NCBI GenBank assembly: GCA_044353195.1 | Contig: JBILCJ010000001.1 | Location: 1-64,000, forward strand | DNA: 64,000 nt | From: UBA4416 sp044353195 | GTDB taxonomy: Bacteria > Bacteroidota > Bacteroidia > B-17B0 > Aurantibacillaceae | Direction: 5' to 3' | Shown here: positions 1-8,972 of the stretch, piece by piece | Position numbering within the stretch: position 1 is the first letter of the stretch | How the letters are laid out: the number at the start of each line of letters is the position of its first letter | Notes under the pieces: generated by a model | Told to the model about the DNA's origin: nothing | Database searches by the model: none | What the model saw: the letters and a program-made list of their open reading frames with translations, nothing else | Program-made: the position numbers and the translations under genes

Positions 1-791
1 ATATATAAATTTGGTCTAATAGCAACACCTGTTTGCCCAACATGTTCATGATGCGGACGCCAGTGCATATCTGCCACTGGACGAGAACACGCCGTTGTTG
101 CTCTTAATTCATTAGCAAGTTCTTCAATCATTCCCCAGTTTTCTGGACCTTTCATTCCGCGGCCTGCAGAAACAACTAACTCTGCTTCTGGTAATGGAAT
201 CATACCACCAACATCATTTGATTTTTTTTCTTTCACGACTATTTTAGGACTTGAAAGATTTATATTAGATGAAAAGTCTACAATTGTAGCTGTATTTTCG
301 CCCAACTTTACAGGAAATGAATTTGGTAATAATGATATGATTTTTACATCACTATTGATGGAATAAACCGCAGTTGCTTTTCCTGAAAAAACATTTTTAC
401 TTACTTCAAGAGAATTGCCATTTATAGTTGGATAATCTACAGCGCCTGCTACTAATCCAGCTTTTAAACGAGCTGATAAACGTGGTGCAACAGCTTTACC
501 TGTAATGTCAAATGAGAAAATAATAATTTTTGATCCTTCTGCCTTTGCGATTTGCTCAACAGTTGAACTTAATAACATGCTGTCTAATCCCGATAAAGAA
601 TCGTTAGTAACAGACACAATTTTTTTCGCTCCAGCTTTTCCCATTTCCTCCATTTGAGAAGAATCTGCATTGATAGCAATGGCAGTAACTGTAGAGTTAG
701 AAAGTTCAGCAATCTTCGCTCCGTAATTAATAGCTTCTAATGACGCTTTTTTTACTTTTCCTTTATTTATTTCAGTATATACTAATATCAT
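1..791 (-). CDS. etfA: Electron transfer flavoprotein subunit alpha, 3' end cut by window edge
   Basis: The alpha subunit of the electron transfer flavoprotein carries FAD and passes electrons from acyl-CoA and other dehydrogenases to the quinone pool. The reading frame begins at ATG 791 (MILVYTEINKGK) and stays open to base 1, so only about 263 residues are seen and the C-terminus is missing. The N-terminal alpha/beta domain is followed by the FAD-domain hallmarks ELVVSAGRGMKGPENW and then SRPVADMHW, VGQTG and a final PNLY stretch near the edge, all typical of EtfA/FixB. It lies 35 bases downstream of etfB on the same strand, the usual etfBA operon order. The family assignment is secure; only the length is unknown. 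Confidence 0.95.
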   Translation of the reverse strand, partial: MILVYTEINKGKVKKASLEAINYGAKIAELSNSTVTAIAINADSSQMEEMGKAGAKKIVSVTNDSLSGLDSMLLSSTVEQIAKAEGSKIIIFSFDITGKAVAPRLSARLKAGLVAGAVDYPTINGNSLEVSKNVFSGKATAVYSINSDVKIISLLPNSFPVKLGENTATIVDFSSNINLSSPKIVVKEKKSNDVGGMIPLPEAELVVSAGRGMKGPENWGMIEELANELRATTACSRPVADMHWRPHHEHVGQTGVAIRPNLY

Positions 792-826
792 GATGATTTT
801 TTTAAGTATGTTTTAGTTTAAATCAA

Positions 827-1570
827 TTAAATCACTTTTGCTTCTGTATGTAATAAATGAACTAATTCATCTATGTTATTTTCATCAATCATTTTACAAG
901 TTGTTCTACCTGCTGATAATGTGTATGATTTAATGTTGGTTAATTTATCATTTCCTGTTGCTGCAACAACTGTTAATGGCTTAGTGCGGGCTCCCATAAT
1001 ACCTTTCATATTTGGAATACGTTGCTCTGCCATGCCTTTAGCGCAAGACACAACTAATGGCAATTCGCATTCTACTACTTGAGTTCCGCCGTCTACATCA
1101 TGTTCAATAGTAGCTTTATTTCCTTCTAAATCAAATTTTGTAGCTAATGATATCAATGGTAAATCCATAAACCCAGCAATCATTGAACCAACCGAAGATC
1201 CATTATAACTGATTGTTTCTTTTCCAGTCATAATTAAATCGTAATTATTTTCCTTAGCGAAAAGAGCAATTTGTTCTGCTACGAAAAATGCATCAGGACC
1301 TTCGTTATCTATTCTAACACCATCATCAACACCTAATGCAAATGCTTTACGAATAGTAGCATCACTATCTGCTAATCCAACGTGAATCACAGTAACTTTT
1401 TCAGCTTTACCAGCTTCCTTTAATTCAAGAGCTCGAACAAGTGCATACCACTCGTCATATGGGTTTATGATAAATTGTACACCGGCATTATTAAATTCTG
1501 TATCGCCATTTGTAAAGGCTATTTTTGTAGTAGTATCAGGCACATTGCTGATTGGAACTAAAATTTTCAT
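827..1570 (-). CDS. etfB: Electron transfer flavoprotein subunit beta
   Basis: The beta subunit of the EtfAB heterodimer binds AMP and docks the partner dehydrogenase. The 247-residue product starts MKILVPISNVPDTTTK, which matches the EtfB/FixA N-terminus, and it contains the conserved adenine-nucleotide binding segment VGSMIAGFMDLPLISLATKF. A longer frame opens at ATG 1612, but that codon falls between the -33 and -7 elements of a good promoter, so ATG 1570 is the better start and the 14 extra residues would not be transcribed. It is the first gene of the etfBA operon and divergent from pdhB. Confidence 0.95.
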   Translation of the reverse strand: MKILVPISNVPDTTTKIAFTNGDTEFNNAGVQFIINPYDEWYALVRALELKEAGKAEKVTVIHVGLADSDATIRKAFALGVDDGVRIDNEGPDAFFVAEQIALFAKENNYDLIMTGKETISYNGSSVGSMIAGFMDLPLISLATKFDLEGNKATIEHDVDGGTQVVECELPLVVSCAKGMAEQRIPNMKGIMGARTKPLTVVAATGNDKLTNIKSYTLSAGRTTCKMIDENNIDELVHLLHTEAKVI

Positions 1571-1590
1571 GGTCTTAAATTTTTGGTTAG

Positions 1591-1620
1591 CAAATTTAGA
1601 AAATAATGCCATTATTCAAA
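1591..1620 (-). promoter_or_regulatory. Bacteroidota-type promoter for etfBA
   Basis: On the minus strand TTTG (1617-1620) is followed after 18 bases by TAAATTTG (1591-1598), matching the Bacteroidota consensus TTTG / TAnnTTTG. Transcription would start near 1585, giving a leader of about 15 bases to ATG 1570. The call rests on a motif match only. Confidence 0.65.
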
Positions 1621-1677
1621 CACTTTAGGTTTAAAAAAGCAGTATATATTTTTATTTTTTTATATACCCTTTTTTTT

Positions 1678-1685
1678 TACATTTG
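1678..1685 (+). promoter_or_regulatory. Possible -7 element for pdhB
   Basis: TACATTTG fits the TAnnTTTG consensus 15 bases before the pdhB ATG. There is no clear TTTG at the -33 position, where only a T-run is found, so this is a weaker call than the etfBA promoter. The leader would be very short. Confidence 0.4.
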
Positions 1686-1699
1686 AAAGTTATAAGATT

Positions 1700-2683
<984 letters not shown>

Positions 2684-2701
2684 AAATAATAAGTAGTACT
2701 T

Positions 2702-2733
2702 AAAAATGAGGATTTAATTAAAATCCACTTTTT
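2702..2733 (+). terminator. Imperfect hairpin terminator after pdhB
   Basis: GGATTT (2710-2715) pairs with AAATCC (2721-2726), and the stem extends imperfectly through flanking A and T runs, ending in a T-rich tail. It separates pdhB from the nucleotidyltransferase cluster. Confidence 0.4.
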
Positions 2734-2747
2734 ATTAATATAGTTTT

Positions 2748-3758
2748 ATGAAGATAATTATTCCAATGGCAGGTAAAGGAAAGCGTATGCGCCCGCATAC
2801 ACTTACTGTTCCTAAACCGCTTATAAATGTTGCCGGTAAACCAATAGTGCAAAGGTTAGTAGAGGATATTACGAAAGTATGTGGAGAAAAAGTAGATGAA
2901 ATTGCATTTATTATTGGTTCAGATTTTGGAAAAGAAGTTGAAGAACATTTAATTAAAATTGCGGAAGAGCAAGGTGCTAAAGGAACCATATGTTACCAGG
3001 AAAAAGCATTAGGTACCGCACATGCAATTATGTGCGCAAAAGAGTCAATAACTGGAAAAACAGTTGTAGCCTTTGCAGACACGCTTTTTAAAGCTGACTT
3101 TGTGATGGATACTGAACAAGAAGGTGTTATCTGGGTGCAAGGAATTGAAGATCCAAGTCAGTTTGGCGTTGTAAAATTAAATGATGCAGGGGTTATTACT
3201 GATTTTGTTGAAAAACCGACAACGTTTGTCAGTAATCTTGCTATCATCGGGATTTATTATTTTAAAGATGGAGACAACTTAAAAAAAGAGTTGCAATATT
3301 TATTAGATAATAATATTACTGAAAAAGGAGAATTCCAATTAACGAATGCACTTGAAAACATGAAGCAAAAAGGCTTATTGTTTACACCAGGAAAAGTAAC
3401 AGAGTGGTTGGATTGTGGAAATAAAAATGCGACTGTTTATACAAATCAACGTGTATTAGAGTTTGACAATTCTAAACCATCACTTAAAGGAAAGAAAATT
3501 TCAAATAGTAACAGTTTGATAATTGAACCTTGTTTTATTGGTAATAATGTGGTGTTAGAAAATTCAATTGTTGGCCCGCACGTTTCAATAGGAGATGGCA
3601 CTGTAGTAAAGGATGCTATTATTAAAAATTGTATCATTCAAAGTCATACTAAAATTAGTAAATCCATAATAGAAAACAGTATGATTGGCGAAGGTGCAGA
3701 AATAAATGGTAAATCACTCGATTTAAGCGTAAGTGATTATACAACGATTAATCACTAA
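2748..3758 (+). CDS. Sugar-phosphate nucleotidyltransferase with left-handed beta-helix
   Basis: This enzyme would transfer a nucleotidyl group from NTP to a sugar 1-phosphate to make an NDP-sugar for envelope polysaccharide. The N-terminal Rossmann-like domain shows the signature GKGKRMRPHTLTVPKPLI (about residues 9-26), with VVAFADTLF as the metal-binding Asp region and VVKLNDAGVITDFVEKP later. The C-terminal hundred residues contain hexapeptide-like repeats (IGNNVVLENSIVG, IGDGTVVKD) typical of a left-handed beta-helix. The sugar specificity (glucose, mannose or GlcNAc) cannot be read from sequence. It heads a cluster with TPR, DUF4292 and EnvC-like genes that recurs in Bacteroidota, and the next gene begins 6 bases after its stop. 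Confidence 0.88.
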   Translation: MKIIIPMAGKGKRMRPHTLTVPKPLINVAGKPIVQRLVEDITKVCGEKVDEIAFIIGSDFGKEVEEHLIKIAEEQGAKGTICYQEKALGTAHAIMCAKESITGKTVVAFADTLFKADFVMDTEQEGVIWVQGIEDPSQFGVVKLNDAGVITDFVEKPTTFVSNLAIIGIYYFKDGDNLKKELQYLLDNNITEKGEFQLTNALENMKQKGLLFTPGKVTEWLDCGNKNATVYTNQRVLEFDNSKPSLKGKKISNSNSLIIEPCFIGNNVVLENSIVGPHVSIGDGTVVKDAIIKNCIIQSHTKISKSIIENSMIGEGAEINGKSLDLSVSDYTTINH

Positions 3759-3764
3759 TTTAAT

Positions 3765-5504
3765 TTGAAATTATTTTTAAGATCATATTTTCATAGGTCA
3801 CTACTTTTGCTTTTAGCTTTAGTTATTCTTCAGTGTTCACATTCTAAAAAAATTTCTTCAAATTCGAATCTTACTGCTCAAGCAATTGATTCAACAAGAT
3901 TTACGTATTATTTTATAGAGGGTTGTAATGAGCGGATGAAGGGTAATTTAGAGATTGCAGAAAAACATTTTTACACATGTTTAAAAATCAATCCGAAAGA
4001 CCCGGCTGTAAAATACGAGTTAGCAACTATTAAAAAAGTTAATAGTGAAAAAGAATTAGCACTTAAATATAGTAAAGAATGTGCTTTAGCAGACGATAAA
4101 AACGAATGGTATCAATTGCTTTACATTGACTGTTTGCATGCGATGAATCAGTTTGAGCAAGCCGCTCATGTATACAGTAAACTACAAAAGCAAAACCCAT
4201 ACCGCGTTGATTTTTATGAGGGAATGGCTAATGAATATATGTATGCTCATAATTACGACAAGGCTCTGCATGTGTATGAGGATATGATTAGCAAATTTGG
4301 ATCAAACGAAACATTTACATTAAATAAAATAAAACTATTAAAAGCATTGCATAAAAAAACAGAGGCGGAGTTAGAATTTCAGACATTAATTCAACTTCAT
4401 CCCAAAGAGGTTAAATATTACACTTATTTGGCAGAATTTTTTCAAGAAAACAATGAAAATGAAAAAGCATGGAACATTTATAAAGATGTTTTAAAAATAG
4501 ATTCATTAAATCCAATGATTCATTTGGCCATAGCAGATTATTATAAAAACAAAAACGATAAACAAAATTTTTTCAAGGAAATAAAAATTGCTTTTGAAAG
4601 TCCTGATTTAGCAATTGAAACAAAACAAAAAATATTGGCTTCTTATTATCAATTAACTGAAGAAAATCAAGCTTATAAACAAGAGGCAGACGAATTATGT
4701 AGCATTATGTTACGCGTTCATCCAAATGCACAAGAAGCACATACTATTTATGCAGATTTTTTATATAGGGACCGAAAAATTAAAGAAGCAAAAGATGAAT
4801 ATGAGAAAGCGGTAGGTCTTGATAAAAGTAAATTCATTAATTGGAATCAACTCATGTATTTGGAAGCAGAACTAAATGAAAATCTGCAATTAGAGAAGCA
4901 TAGTTCTGAAGCGATGGAATTGTTTCCAACTCAATCAACGCCTTATTTTTTTAATGGTATTGCAAATATACAATTGAAAAATTATGAAAAAGCCGCAAGT
5001 TCTTTTTCTGAAGGAATTGAGTTTGTTTATAATGATAATCCATTATTAACCCAATTTTATTATAATTTAGGCGATGCTTATCATTACATAAAAAATTACG
5101 ATAAATCAGATAAAGCATTTGAAAGTGCATTAAAAATTGAGGAGAATAATTCCTACGTTTTAAATAATTACGCTTATTATTTATCATTGCGAAAAAGTAA
5201 TTTAGAAAAAGCAGAGAAACTATCTAGAAGAAGCAACGAAATCGAACCAAATAATAGATCTTATATAGACACCTATGGTTGGATTTTATTTCAATTAGAA
5301 AAGTATACAGAAGCTGAAATTTGGCTCGCAAAAGCGTCAAAGATGGGTGCTAAAAATCCAGTTATTTTGGAGCATTATGGTGATGTGCTTTTTAAACTGA
5401 ATAAAGTTGAAGATGCTTTGTATATGTGGAATGAAGCTAAGAAAGCAGGTAGTGGCTCTATACAGTTAGAAAAAAAGATCGCAGATAAAAGTTGGTATGA
5501 ATAG
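3765..5504 (+). CDS. Tetratricopeptide-repeat lipoprotein (TTG start)
   Basis: This 579-residue protein is made almost entirely of TPR helices, for example NLEIAEKHFYTCLKINPKDP and YTEAEIWLAKASKMGAKNP, and is likely a scaffold in the envelope. It begins with a hydrophobic signal (SLLLLLALVILQC) whose Cys, about residue 24, is a plausible lipidation site, although Gln at -1 is atypical. The only start that keeps the signal peptide is TTG at 3765, 6 bases after the preceding stop. The end overlaps the next gene by 8 bases, which indicates translational coupling within the nucleotidyltransferase-TPR-DUF4292-EnvC cluster. Its partner is unknown. Confidence 0.85.
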   Translation: MKLFLRSYFHRSLLLLLALVILQCSHSKKISSNSNLTAQAIDSTRFTYYFIEGCNERMKGNLEIAEKHFYTCLKINPKDPAVKYELATIKKVNSEKELALKYSKECALADDKNEWYQLLYIDCLHAMNQFEQAAHVYSKLQKQNPYRVDFYEGMANEYMYAHNYDKALHVYEDMISKFGSNETFTLNKIKLLKALHKKTEAELEFQTLIQLHPKEVKYYTYLAEFFQENNENEKAWNIYKDVLKIDSLNPMIHLAIADYYKNKNDKQNFFKEIKIAFESPDLAIETKQKILASYYQLTEENQAYKQEADELCSIMLRVHPNAQEAHTIYADFLYRDRKIKEAKDEYEKAVGLDKSKFINWNQLMYLEAELNENLQLEKHSSEAMELFPTQSTPYFFNGIANIQLKNYEKAASSFSEGIEFVYNDNPLLTQFYYNLGDAYHYIKNYDKSDKAFESALKIEENNSYVLNNYAYYLSLRKSNLEKAEKLSRRSNEIEPNNRSYIDTYGWILFQLEKYTEAEIWLAKASKMGAKNPVILEHYGDVLFKLNKVEDALYMWNEAKKAGSGSIQLEKKIADKSWYE

Positions 5505-6087
5505 TATTAAAACAAATATGAAATTTATCGCATCAATACTCTTATTGATGCTTATTGGTGTTTCTTGTAAATCTAGAAAGCATGAAAAGAAAACATTCCA
5601 AACGCAAGCTATAGATACATTACAAGCAAAATGTAAGTTGCCATTTAAATCAGCACGTACTTTATCTAAACATATTAAAGAAAGTGAGTTAAATTATAAT
5701 TGGATTGTTGCAAAGGCAGATGTGGATGTAAATATTGACGGAGAGGATCATAAATTTGATGTGAAAATAAAATCAAAAAAAGACAGTGCAATCTGGATTT
5801 CAATACAAGCTGTTGGAGGTTTGATAGACATTGCAAAGTTAAACATTACAAAGGATTCTGTTAAGATGGTCATATATATTAAACGTCAGTATTTTAAAGG
5901 TGATTTCAATTATATTAATGATATTCTTAATGCAGATTTAGATTATGATATGCTTCAAGCAGCTTTATTTGGAAACAGTGCCTCTTTTTATGATGAGGAT
6001 GAGAAATTAAATTCAATCATTGATAGAGTTAATTGTCATTATATGCTTAGTACAGAACGCAAGCGCAAACTTAAGCGAATTATGTGA
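5497..6087 (+). CDS. DUF4292 lipoprotein, N-terminal part of a frameshifted gene
   Basis: This encodes the first 196 residues of a DUF4292-type envelope lipoprotein. A second start (ATG 5518, MKFIASILLLMLIGVSC) gives a compact signal peptide with lipobox IGVSC and is as likely as 5497. The body reads as a beta-rich domain (NYNWIVAKADVDVNIDGE, IWISIQAVGGLIDIAKLN) with the family segment MLSTERKRKLKR just before it stops at TGA 6085. Homologues continue beyond this point, and the missing C-terminal part lies in another frame immediately downstream, so the gene looks broken by a small indel between about 6075 and 6087. It may be a real mutation, a sequencing error or recoding. DUF4292 function is unknown; its fixed place beside EnvC suggests an envelope role. 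Confidence 0.78.
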   Translation: MNSIKTNMKFIASILLLMLIGVSCKSRKHEKKTFQTQAIDTLQAKCKLPFKSARTLSKHIKESELNYNWIVAKADVDVNIDGEDHKFDVKIKSKKDSAIWISIQAVGGLIDIAKLNITKDSVKMVIYIKRQYFKGDFNYINDILNADLDYDMLQAALFGNSASFYDEDEKLNSIIDRVNCHYMLSTERKRKLKRIM

Positions 6088-6314
6088 ATAATCATTTCGA
6101 AGATGTGACAACAAATAGAGTTTTTAATGCTCAATATGATAATTTCCTGGCTAAAGATTCAGTTTTTGCACCACACGATGTTAATATTGAGATTAAGGCA
6201 GAGAAGAAAATAACCCTAAAAATTAACTATGTTCGCATAGAGATTAATGTTCCTCAAAAAATAGCATTAACTATACCAAAAAATTATGATGCGATTCCAA
6301 TTAAAAAAGATTAG
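6084..6314 (+). pseudogene. DUF4292 C-terminal fragment, displaced by frameshift
   Basis: This 76-residue frame lies in the -1 frame relative to the preceding fragment. It contains the beta-strand-rich end expected for the DUF4292 fold (ITLKINYVRIEINVPQKI and IPKNYDAIP). A GTG at 6084 overlaps the upstream ATG/TGA, but no signal or independent domain supports a separate protein. Together the two parts give about 270 residues, close to the normal family size. Its 3' end overlaps the start of the EnvC-like gene by about 28 bases. Confidence 0.65.
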
Positions 6315-7638
6315 TCTTAGTAAATTTATTTACTTCATTTTCTTTTTTATTGGCCTGCAATCTTTGAGCATTTCACAAACTAAAGCTCAACAACAATCGC
6401 AAAAAGAATTACAAAATAAAAAAAATAAGTTGAATGATGATATCAAACAACTTAACTCGCAATTAAAGCAAACAAAGGCGAGTAAAAAATCTCAAATTAA
6501 CACCATTGTTGTTATTAATACTAAATTGAAGGTTCGTGAAGAACTTATTGGTACTATTAACCAAGAATTATTTCAGATAAATGAAGGGATTAAACAAAAC
6601 GTTGAAGAAATCAATAGGCTAGTAGCCAATTTAAAGAAGTTAAAATCTGAGTATGCTAAAATGATTTATTTTGCTCAGCGAAATCAAGATTCTTATACGA
6701 AAATCATGTTTTTGTTTTCGTCGGGTAATTTTAATCAGGCTTACATGCGAATTAAATATTTTCAACAATACGCTACCTTTCGTAAAAAACAAGCTGAAGA
6801 AATTGTTTCAACGCAACGTGTTATTACAGGTAAATTGACTGAGTTAGAGAATCAGAGACATGATAAAAATGTATTACTTGGAAATGAAGTTGAACAAAAA
6901 CAGCAACTGAGTGGGGAAAAGAAACAGCAAGAAATTGTTTTAAGTGAATTACAACAACAAGAAAAAGAATTAAAAAAAGAATTAGAAAAGAAAAAATTAG
7001 ACGCTCAAAATTTACAAATTGCTATTAAAAAATTAATCGAAGCTGAGATCAAACGAAAGCTTGAGGAGTCAATGAAAATTGCAAAAGAAAAAGCTGAAAA
7101 AAATGCTAAAGTTGAAAAAGGAAAAAATGAAAACATTGATAAAACTAGCAAATCAGTCGTTAACACAAAAACAGTTTCTGTAAAAACCTACGCTCCCGAA
7201 TTAACCGCCGAAGCAGAAGCTCTTGGAGCTGATTTTTCAAGTAATAGAGGGAAATTGCCTTGGCCAGTTTCAAAAGGAGTTATTTGTCAGGGTTATGGTG
7301 AGTACGAACATCCAGCCATTAAAGGATTTATGATGAATAACAATGGCGTGGAAATATGCGCTAACAAAGGCTCACAGGCTAGAGCAGTTTTTGGCGGTGA
7401 GGTAACAAGCATTGCTGTTTCTCCAACTGGAGGGAAATTAATCATTATACGTCATGGTGAATATCTGAGCGTTTATATGAACATTGGAGAGGTATTTGTA
7501 AAGCAAGGACAAAAAGTTACTATAAAGCAAGTTATAGGAACGATTCAAGATGAAGATGGTAAAACAAGTATGAACTTGCAAATTTGGAAAGGACAAAAAA
7601 CAATGGATCCTAAAGGTTGGCTTTTTAACGGACATTAA
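6286..7638 (+). CDS. EnvC-like murein hydrolase activator, degenerate M23 domain
   Basis: This 450-residue periplasmic protein has a signal peptide (about residues 10-35, ending SISQTKAQ), a long charged coiled coil to about residue 270, and a C-terminal LytM/M23 domain from about 330. The zinc ligands of active M23 peptidases are not kept: the HxxxD-like site reads NNNGVEI, and the usual HxH near the end reads MNLQIW. EnvC and NlpD in proteobacteria also lack ligands and act by activating amidases at the septum, so the same role is inferred here. The start is ATG 6286 or 6289, overlapping the broken DUF4292 gene and implying translational coupling. Confidence 0.88.
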   Translation: MMRFQLKKISLSKFIYFIFFFIGLQSLSISQTKAQQQSQKELQNKKNKLNDDIKQLNSQLKQTKASKKSQINTIVVINTKLKVREELIGTINQELFQINEGIKQNVEEINRLVANLKKLKSEYAKMIYFAQRNQDSYTKIMFLFSSGNFNQAYMRIKYFQQYATFRKKQAEEIVSTQRVITGKLTELENQRHDKNVLLGNEVEQKQQLSGEKKQQEIVLSELQQQEKELKKELEKKKLDAQNLQIAIKKLIEAEIKRKLEESMKIAKEKAEKNAKVEKGKNENIDKTSKSVVNTKTVSVKTYAPELTAEAEALGADFSSNRGKLPWPVSKGVICQGYGEYEHPAIKGFMMNNNGVEICANKGSQARAVFGGEVTSIAVSPTGGKLIIIRHGEYLSVYMNIGEVFVKQGQKVTIKQVIGTIQDEDGKTSMNLQIWKGQKTMDPKGWLFNGH

Positions 7639-7650
7639 TAAATATAAATT

Positions 7651-8934
7651 ATGATACGATTTTTCACCCTATTTATTTTGCTTTCAGTAAGTCTGTTGGC
7701 ACAAACAAAAAAACATACGCTATTAATGAATGGCACTGCTCATATTGGTAATGGTATCATTATCGAAAATAGTTATATTGCCATAAAAGATGATAAAATT
7801 GAATTAGTGGCCGATGCTCGAACAATGAGAATCGATATTACAAAGTTCGATACCGTTATAAAACTTTTTGGCAAACATATTTATCCAGGACTTATAGCGC
7901 CTAATTGTATTATTGGTTTGCAAGAAGCGGAGGCTGTGAAAGCTACTAATGATTATGCTGAGGTAGGGGACTTTAATCCTCATGTTAGAAGTTTAATTGC
8001 TTATAATACGGATAGTAAAATATTACAAACAGTAAAAGCAAATGGAATACTCTACGTTCAGTCTACTCCACGAGATGGTGTTTTAAGCGGAAAGTCTTCA
8101 ATTTTAGCAACGGATGGTTGGAATTGGGAAGATGCTGTGATTAAAATAGACGATGGTGTTCATTTAAATTTCCCTAAATCAATTCAAAAAAATGGTTGGT
8201 GGGCAGAGCCATTGCCTTCTGATAAAAACAACAAGTACAATGAAGAATTAAAATCATTAAAAGCGTTTTTCGAAAATGCCTTCGCTTATTTCAAAACAAC
8301 TTCTCCGATTGAAACGAATTTGCGTTATGAAGCGATGAAGGATATTTTTTTAGGAAATAAAATATTATACATCCATGCCGATTACGTTAAAGATATAATT
8401 GCGGCAGTTAATTTCAGTAAGCAATTCAAGGTAAATAAAACAGTTATTGTAGGAGGAAAGGATAGTTATAAAATAACAAATTTTTTGCACGAAAATAAAA
8501 TTGCAGTGATGCTAAATCGATTACATGATTTACCTGATTTGCCGGAAGCTGAAACAGACATTATTTACAAAACACCTTATTTATTGCAGAAAGACTCTGT
8601 GTTGTTTTGCTTGCAAAACCAAGGCGATATGGAAGCTATGAATGCACGTAATATTTCTTTTTTAGCAGGAACATCAGTAGCTTATGGCTTAACGAAAGAA
8701 CAAGCCTTACAGAGTATTACATTAAATAGTGCTAAAATTTTAGGTGTTGATTCTCTAATAGGAAGCATTGAGGTTGGTAAATTAGCTTCAATCATTGTTT
8801 CTGATGGCGATATTTTAGATATAAAAACAAATCATATTATTCTTGCGTTTATAAATGGAAGGCCATTGAAATTAGCTAATTTTCAAAACGAATTGTATAA
8901 AAAATATGCTGATAAATTTGGAATAAAAGAGTAG
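7651..8934 (+). CDS. Amidohydrolase-like secreted protein, probably catalytically dead
   Basis: This 427-residue protein has an N-terminal signal peptide (IRFFTLFILLSVSLLAQ) and the overall pattern of imidazolonepropionase-like amidohydrolases, including GKHIYPGLIAPNCIIGL, the end of the barrel (AYGLTKEQALQSITLNSAKI) and the closing IGSIEVGKLASIIV. The first metal-binding motif, normally HxH right after PGxID, is absent (APNCII), and the usual late Asp position reads AGTSVAYG. I infer a pseudoenzyme or binding protein. Bacteroidota often carry two adjacent amidohydrolases of which one is degraded; no active partner is adjacent here. It starts 12 bases after the EnvC-like gene. Confidence 0.8.
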   Translation: MIRFFTLFILLSVSLLAQTKKHTLLMNGTAHIGNGIIIENSYIAIKDDKIELVADARTMRIDITKFDTVIKLFGKHIYPGLIAPNCIIGLQEAEAVKATNDYAEVGDFNPHVRSLIAYNTDSKILQTVKANGILYVQSTPRDGVLSGKSSILATDGWNWEDAVIKIDDGVHLNFPKSIQKNGWWAEPLPSDKNNKYNEELKSLKAFFENAFAYFKTTSPIETNLRYEAMKDIFLGNKILYIHADYVKDIIAAVNFSKQFKVNKTVIVGGKDSYKITNFLHENKIAVMLNRLHDLPDLPEAETDIIYKTPYLLQKDSVLFCLQNQGDMEAMNARNISFLAGTSVAYGLTKEQALQSITLNSAKILGVDSLIGSIEVGKLASIIVSDGDILDIKTNHIILAFINGRPLKLANFQNELYKKYADKFGIKE

Positions 8935-8972
8935 TAGAATGTACTCATTAAGTTTCTAATATAGTTTATATC

